Source: Lachnospiraceae bacterium UBA7012
Lineage (GTDB): Bacteria; Bacillota; Clostridia; Lachnospirales; Lachnospiraceae
Length of the DNA stretch: 15,599 nucleotides
NCBI GenBank assembly: GCA_002449595.1
Contig: DJXE01000008.1
Span: 1 to 15,599 of the forward strand
Reading direction: 5' to 3'
Positions 12,572 to 15,599 of this stretch are shown here, piece after piece. The translations under genes were made by a program, and so were the position numbers. The notes below the pieces were generated by a model. It had not been told where the DNA came from and did no database searches. It was given only the letters and a program-made list of their open reading frames with translations. Within the stretch, counting starts at the first letter, position 1; each line of letters starts with the position of its first letter.

Positions 12572-13978
12572 ATGAGCAACACCATAGTTGGTATTCTGGG
12601 CCTGGTCACGATCATTGCGATCGTCGTGACGCTGTTCAGAAGCAAGACGCAGCCCGCAATCGCATTCATCGTCTGGCCGACGATTCTGGCGCTTGTGATG
12701 ATCATCGGAGGAAGGTTTACATTCGACAACCTCGCGGCAATGATCAAGGCAGGGTTCAACAGCACCGGCCCGACAGCAGCACTGTTTGTATTCTCGGTCC
12801 TTTACTTCGGCATCATGACCGATGCCGGCATGTTCGACGTCATCATCGGCAAACTGATGACGTTCGTCGGTGACAACGTCATCGGCGTGTGTATCGTCAC
12901 CTGCATCATCGCCCTCGTGGGCCACCTCGACGGCGGCGGCGCATCCACCTTCTGTATCGTGGTTCCCGCGATGCTTCCGGTCTACAAGCGCATGCACATG
13001 CGCACAACGAGCCTCCTGAGGATCGCGGTCCTCGCGATGGGCGTCCTGAACCTGATGCCCTGGGCAGGCCCCACGATGCGCGCGGCGTCCGTTCTCGGCA
13101 TCGAGGCGGGCAGCCTGTGGCAGACGATCCTTCCGATCCAGATCTTCGGTATCGTTCTCGCACTGGCGCACGCATATCTGACCGGCCTTCAGGAAAAGAA
13201 GCGCGGCGCAGGCCTCACCGGCAAGCTCGCGGAGACCGAAGGCGAAGTCAAGGTCGAGGAGAGCACTGTGGCGACGACTGACAACGAGCTCGCCCGCCCG
13301 AAGCTCTTCGTGTTCAACATCATTCTCACCATCGCGATCATCGCCATGCTGATCTGGGACGTGTTCCCGAGCTACTATCCGTTCATGATCGGTGTCGCGA
13401 TCGCCCTGTTCGTCAACTACGGCTTCACGGCGGCGATGCACAAGAAGATCATCAATCTTCACGCTGGCCCGGCTCTCATGATGTGCTCCACCCTGATGGG
13501 TGCGGCCGTCCTGATGGGCGTCCTGACCTCCAGCCTTGGCGCGGACGGCGCCGTGATCTCCGCAAAGACGATGGAGCTTCCCGCAGACGCGATCCCTTCG
13601 GTCGTGCGCTGCCTCGCAGGCCTCGTTTCCAGTATTCTTCCGCACGCACTCGGCAGGCACCTTCCGATGGTCATCGGTATTCTTTCCGTGCCGCTTGCGC
13701 TCGCGTTTGATACGGACAGCTACTTCTACGGCATGCTTCCCGTCGTCATCGGCATCGGCCAGGCATTCGGCGTCGACGCGCTTCCGATCGCGGTCGCGAT
13801 GGTCGTCTGCCGCAACTGCGCGACCTTCATCAGCCCGATGGTCCCTGCGACTCTTCTGGGCACCGGTCTCGCGGAAGTCGACATCAAGGATCACATCAAG
13901 GCGAGCTTCTTCTACGTGTGGGGCTTCTCCATCCTCTGCATGATCGCCGCGGCAATCTTCGGAATTATGCCGCTCTGA
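12572..13978 (+). CDS. CitMHS-family citrate transporter (metal-citrate symporter)
   Basis: This 468-residue integral membrane protein is of the CitMHS family (Bacillus CitM/CitH type), which imports divalent-metal-citrate complexes with protons. About a dozen membrane segments fall in two halves separated by a charged cytoplasmic loop (about 206-243). Conserved features are LYFGIMTDAGMFD (77-89), the substrate-region motif ALVGHLDGGGASTFCIVVPAMLPVYKRM (about 114-141), NLMPWAGPTMRA (160-171) and, in the second half, MELPADAIPSVVR (334-346) and VCRNCATFISPMVPATLLGTGLAEV. The ATG has AGGGAGGGG upstream, 49 bp after citF. It completes the plus arm by supplying substrate. The exact metal preference cannot be read. 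The gene is followed by hairpins and a terminator. Confidence 0.93.
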   Translation: MSNTIVGILGLVTIIAIVVTLFRSKTQPAIAFIVWPTILALVMIIGGRFTFDNLAAMIKAGFNSTGPTAALFVFSVLYFGIMTDAGMFDVIIGKLMTFVGDNVIGVCIVTCIIALVGHLDGGGASTFCIVVPAMLPVYKRMHMRTTSLLRIAVLAMGVLNLMPWAGPTMRAASVLGIEAGSLWQTILPIQIFGIVLALAHAYLTGLQEKKRGAGLTGKLAETEGEVKVEESTVATTDNELARPKLFVFNIILTIAIIAMLIWDVFPSYYPFMIGVAIALFVNYGFTAAMHKKIINLHAGPALMMCSTLMGAAVLMGVLTSSLGADGAVISAKTMELPADAIPSVVRCLAGLVSSILPHALGRHLPMVIGILSVPLALAFDTDSYFYGMLPVVIGIGQAFGVDALPIAVAMVVCRNCATFISPMVPATLLGTGLAEVDIKDHIKASFFYVWGFSILCMIAAAIFGIMPL

Positions 13979-13984
13979 TCGGAT

Positions 13985-14049
13985 CCGCAATGCGGTGCGG
14001 GTCAGCAGCTGCTGAGAGCACCGGATGAAAATCATCGGCCGGAAGGCCG
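13985..14049 (+). other. Hairpin-rich 3' region of the transporter mRNA
   Basis: Three stems follow the stop. CCGC-AAT-GCGG is at 13985-13995. CGGTGC/GCACCG (13993-13998 with 14018-14023) encloses the 14-nt perfect palindrome TCAGCAGCTGCTGA (14002-14015). CGGCC-GGAA-GGCCG, a GNRA-type tetraloop hairpin, is at about 14036-14049. The first two overlap and are alternatives. They may protect the transcript 3' end upstream of the terminator. Confidence 0.6.
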
Positions 14050-14055
14050 GAGAAC

Positions 14056-14101
14056 AAAGAACTATACAGGACTGTCGCCGTTACTGGCGGCAGTTCTTTT
14101 T
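14056..14101 (+). terminator. Rho-independent terminator of the citDEF-transporter operon
   Basis: CTGTCGCC (14072-14079) pairs with GGCGGCAG (14086-14093, one G-U pair) around a 6-nt loop, followed by TTCTTTTT. An upstream AAGAACT can also pair with AGTTCTT in the tail as an outer stem. Confidence 0.8.
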
Positions 14102-14196
14102 ATGGGCGGAAATGCCTGGTGCGCAAGCCATGACTGCAGGATGCTGTTTTGTGAGTCTGAATCAATGAAATCTGCCATTCGGAAGCCATTCTGCGG

Positions 14197-14202
14197 TATA
14201 AT
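14197..14202 (+). promoter_or_regulatory. Consensus -10 box for the deformylase-like gene
   Basis: A perfect TATAAT lies 34 bp before the chosen start codon. The -35 region (GCCATT, 14174-14179 at 17-bp spacing) is poor. Transcription would start near 14209, after the in-frame ATGs at 14102 and 14165, which supports the ATG at 14237 as the true start. Confidence 0.55.
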
Positions 14203-14236
14203 AAAGTGCATAGGAATCGGAAAGGAACCGCCGGAA

Positions 14237-14716
14237 ATGGAAAGAGAGATACTGCTGCTTGGAGACCCGAAACTGTACGAGATCTCGGAGCCGGTCCGGA
14301 GAGAGGAACTGGAGGAACTGCGCCCCGTATTTGAGGACATGTTCGACTGCATCCGCGGGATCCGCCGGGACTACGGGTTCGGCAGGGCGATCGCGGCGCC
14401 GCAGATCGGCGTGCAGAAGCGGCTGATCTGCATGCTGACGGACCGGCCGTACGTCATCATCAACCCGCAGCTGACCTTTGTGGGCGACGAGATGATGGAA
14501 CTGATGGACGACTGCATGTCCTTCCCGAAGCTCCTCGTCAGGGTGCGGCGCTACCGCCACTGCATCCTGCGCTATCTGGACGAGAACTGGGAAGAGCAGG
14601 AGAAGCGGATGGACGACGACATGTCGGAACTGATCCAGCACGAGTACGACCATCTCGACGGGATCCTGGCGACCATGCGGGCGATCGACAACAAGTCTTT
14701 TGTCATGAAAAAATAA
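14237..14716 (+). CDS. Divergent peptide deformylase family protein
   Basis: Peptide deformylases remove the formyl group from the N-terminal Met of new proteins. This 159-residue homologue has motif 1 as GRAIAAPQIG (49-58), motif 3 as IQHEYDHLDG (133-142, metal ligands His135 and His139, catalytic Glu136), and motif 2 as DDCMS (91-95) in place of the usual EGCLS. The metal-ligand Cys93 is therefore kept, but the flanking Glu-Gly pair is Asp-Asp. The metal site looks complete, so it may be active, perhaps with altered substrate range. Such divergent second copies occur in clostridial genomes. AAAGGA 10 nt upstream supports the start; a longer reading to 14102 would begin inside the preceding terminator. 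Probably cotranscribed with the zinc-ribbon gene 50 bp downstream. Confidence 0.85.
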   Translation: MEREILLLGDPKLYEISEPVRREELEELRPVFEDMFDCIRGIRRDYGFGRAIAAPQIGVQKRLICMLTDRPYVIINPQLTFVGDEMMELMDDCMSFPKLLVRVRRYRHCILRYLDENWEEQEKRMDDDMSELIQHEYDHLDGILATMRAIDNKSFVMKK

Positions 14717-14766
14717 GATGCAAGGAGCGGCGAAAGGCCGGTCCGGGAAAAGGAGGAACACGCACT

Positions 14767-15456
14767 ATGAATTTTTGCCCGAACTGCGGAAGCAAACTGG
14801 ACGGGAAGGTGAGATTCTGCCCGAACTGCGGCGCGCCGGTCGCGGGACAAGGCGGCGCCGGCAGCTCTTTCGGGAGCGAGGGAGCGGGCGCAGCCGGATC
14901 CGGGCAGCAGATGAGCATCGAGACGGATTACAGCCGCTACAGGGGATATGAGGATTACGCGTCGGGCACCCGCAGCGCGGGCAGCCAGTACACGAACGCC
15001 GGCGACGGCGCGTACAGCGGCGGCGCATACAGCAGCGGAAACGCGCAGGGCGCCGGTGCATACGGCAATGCGGGCGCGCAGAGGACCAGAGCTTACACCG
15101 CAGGCACCTCGACCGGGATCAGCAGGAGAAACATCGCGCTCTGCGTCATTTTCTCGCTCCTTACGTTCGGGATCTACGGCCTGTTCTGGATGGCGAAGGA
15201 GAACGACGACATCAACCTGCTCTCCGGCGAAGTGAACGCGACGGGCGGCGGCATGGTCGTCCTGCTCTCGATCGTCACCTGCGGGATCTACGCGCTCTAC
15301 TGGTATTACAAGATGGGTGAGCGCACCGACCGGATCAAAGGGTCGCAGGAAGGCTCGACCGGGCTCATCTACCTGCTGCTTGCCATCTTCGGGCTGTCGA
15401 TCGTCTCGGTGTGCCTGATCCAGGATACGATCAACCGGAGCGTGGGCAGGATATGA
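14767..15456 (+). CDS. Zinc-ribbon and DUF4234 membrane protein
   Basis: This 229-residue protein is built in three parts. An N-terminal zinc ribbon has two CxxC pairs (FCPNCG, Cys4/Cys7 and Cys18/Cys21). A long low-complexity linker (about 25-117) rich in Gly, Ala, Ser and Tyr has irregular GAYSGGAYSSG-like repeats. A C-terminal DUF4234 domain (about 120-229) has three membrane segments at about 122-140, 152-172 and 190-212, including SLLTFGIYGLFWMAKENDDIN and TCGIYALYWYYKMGERTDRI, whose internal similarity suggests a duplicated unit. AAGGAGGA 9 nt upstream fixes the start. The zinc ribbon is presumably cytoplasmic. Function of the family is unknown. The stop overlaps the start of the next gene (ATGA), so the two are coupled. 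Confidence 0.88.
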   Translation: MNFCPNCGSKLDGKVRFCPNCGAPVAGQGGAGSSFGSEGAGAAGSGQQMSIETDYSRYRGYEDYASGTRSAGSQYTNAGDGAYSGGAYSSGNAQGAGAYGNAGAQRTRAYTAGTSTGISRRNIALCVIFSLLTFGIYGLFWMAKENDDINLLSGEVNATGGGMVVLLSIVTCGIYALYWYYKMGERTDRIKGSQEGSTGLIYLLLAIFGLSIVSVCLIQDTINRSVGRI

Positions 15457-15599
15457 GTGAATTTGATTTTACAAGCGTGATCAGCCGCGTGGGGAGCGGC
15501 GCGATCGCGGTGGATGCCCTGGGCATGGGCGGCAACGCGCCCTCGAAACCGAAGGAAGGGTTTGACGTGATCCCGATGTGGGTCGCGGACATGAATTTC
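15453..15599 (+). CDS. MalY/PatB-type PLP-dependent aminotransferase or cystathionine beta-lyase, N-terminal 49 residues
   Basis: The frame runs open from ATG at 15453 to the window end. The visible part begins MSEFDFTSVISRVGSG and contains GFDVIPMWVADMNF, which matches the N-terminal signature of MalY/PatB enzymes (FD...RxGTxS...LPMWVADMDF). These PLP enzymes cleave cystathionine and cysteine conjugates or act as aminotransferases. The catalytic lysine would lie outside the window. The start overlaps the preceding stop by ATGA. Between the two family-like parts is a Gly/Ala stretch (ALGMGGNAPSKPKEG) slightly longer than I expect. Function beyond the family is undetermined. Confidence 0.85.
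   Translation, partial: MSEFDFTSVISRVGSGAIAVDALGMGGNAPSKPKEGFDVIPMWVADMNF

Noticed and set aside
10898-14035. A 1045-codon open frame on the minus strand opposite citE, citF and the transporter
   Set aside because: It lies opposite three well-identified genes, is very rich in Asp, His and Arg, has no recognisable domain, and is the expected mirror of strongly C/G-ending codon use.

Overview
The window looks like chromosomal DNA from a GC-rich Firmicute of the class Clostridia, most likely Lachnospiraceae. That placement is inferred from FtsZ with a DIPSFL tail, strong AGGAGG ribosome sites, TTGACA/TATAAT-type promoters, a tRNA without an encoded CCA end, and an ECF S component paired with a DUF4430 protein. 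No phage, IS, CRISPR or toxin-antitoxin module is visible. This is core and metabolic DNA, not an island.

Layout. Bases 1-924 hold the 3' part of ftsZ. A solitary tRNA-Ala(CGC) gene follows, with its own consensus promoter, a leader hairpin and a terminator (963-1169). On the minus strand lie a DUF4430 protein and an ECF-transporter-like membrane protein (2449-1322), then a histidine phosphatase (3410-2724). These two minus-strand units are separated by a symmetric terminator. On the plus strand a PcnB/CCA-type nucleotidyltransferase and a PfkB sugar kinase overlap by ATGA (3807-6019).

The centrepiece is a complete citrate fermentation locus (6111-13978) split into two divergent arms. The minus arm is a LysR regulator, a fused citX-citG and citC. 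The plus arm is citD, citE, citF and a CitMHS-type citrate transporter. The transporter brings in metal-citrate and CitDEF cleaves it to acetate and oxaloacetate. CitXG makes and attaches the phosphoribosyl-dephospho-CoA arm to CitD, and CitC acetylates that arm. The LysR protein is the probable regulator, and the shared intergenic region carries clear inverted repeats. No oxaloacetate decarboxylase is present in the window.

After a rho-independent terminator come a divergent peptide deformylase homologue, a zinc-ribbon/DUF4234 membrane protein, and the start of a MalY/PatB-type aminotransferase that overlaps it by ATGA.

No wholly new system is evident. The most unusual signal is a set of four unrelated short tandem repeats, with periods of 24, 29, 17 and 18 bp. 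They sit inside genes or across stop codons and have reshaped protein loops and gene ends.
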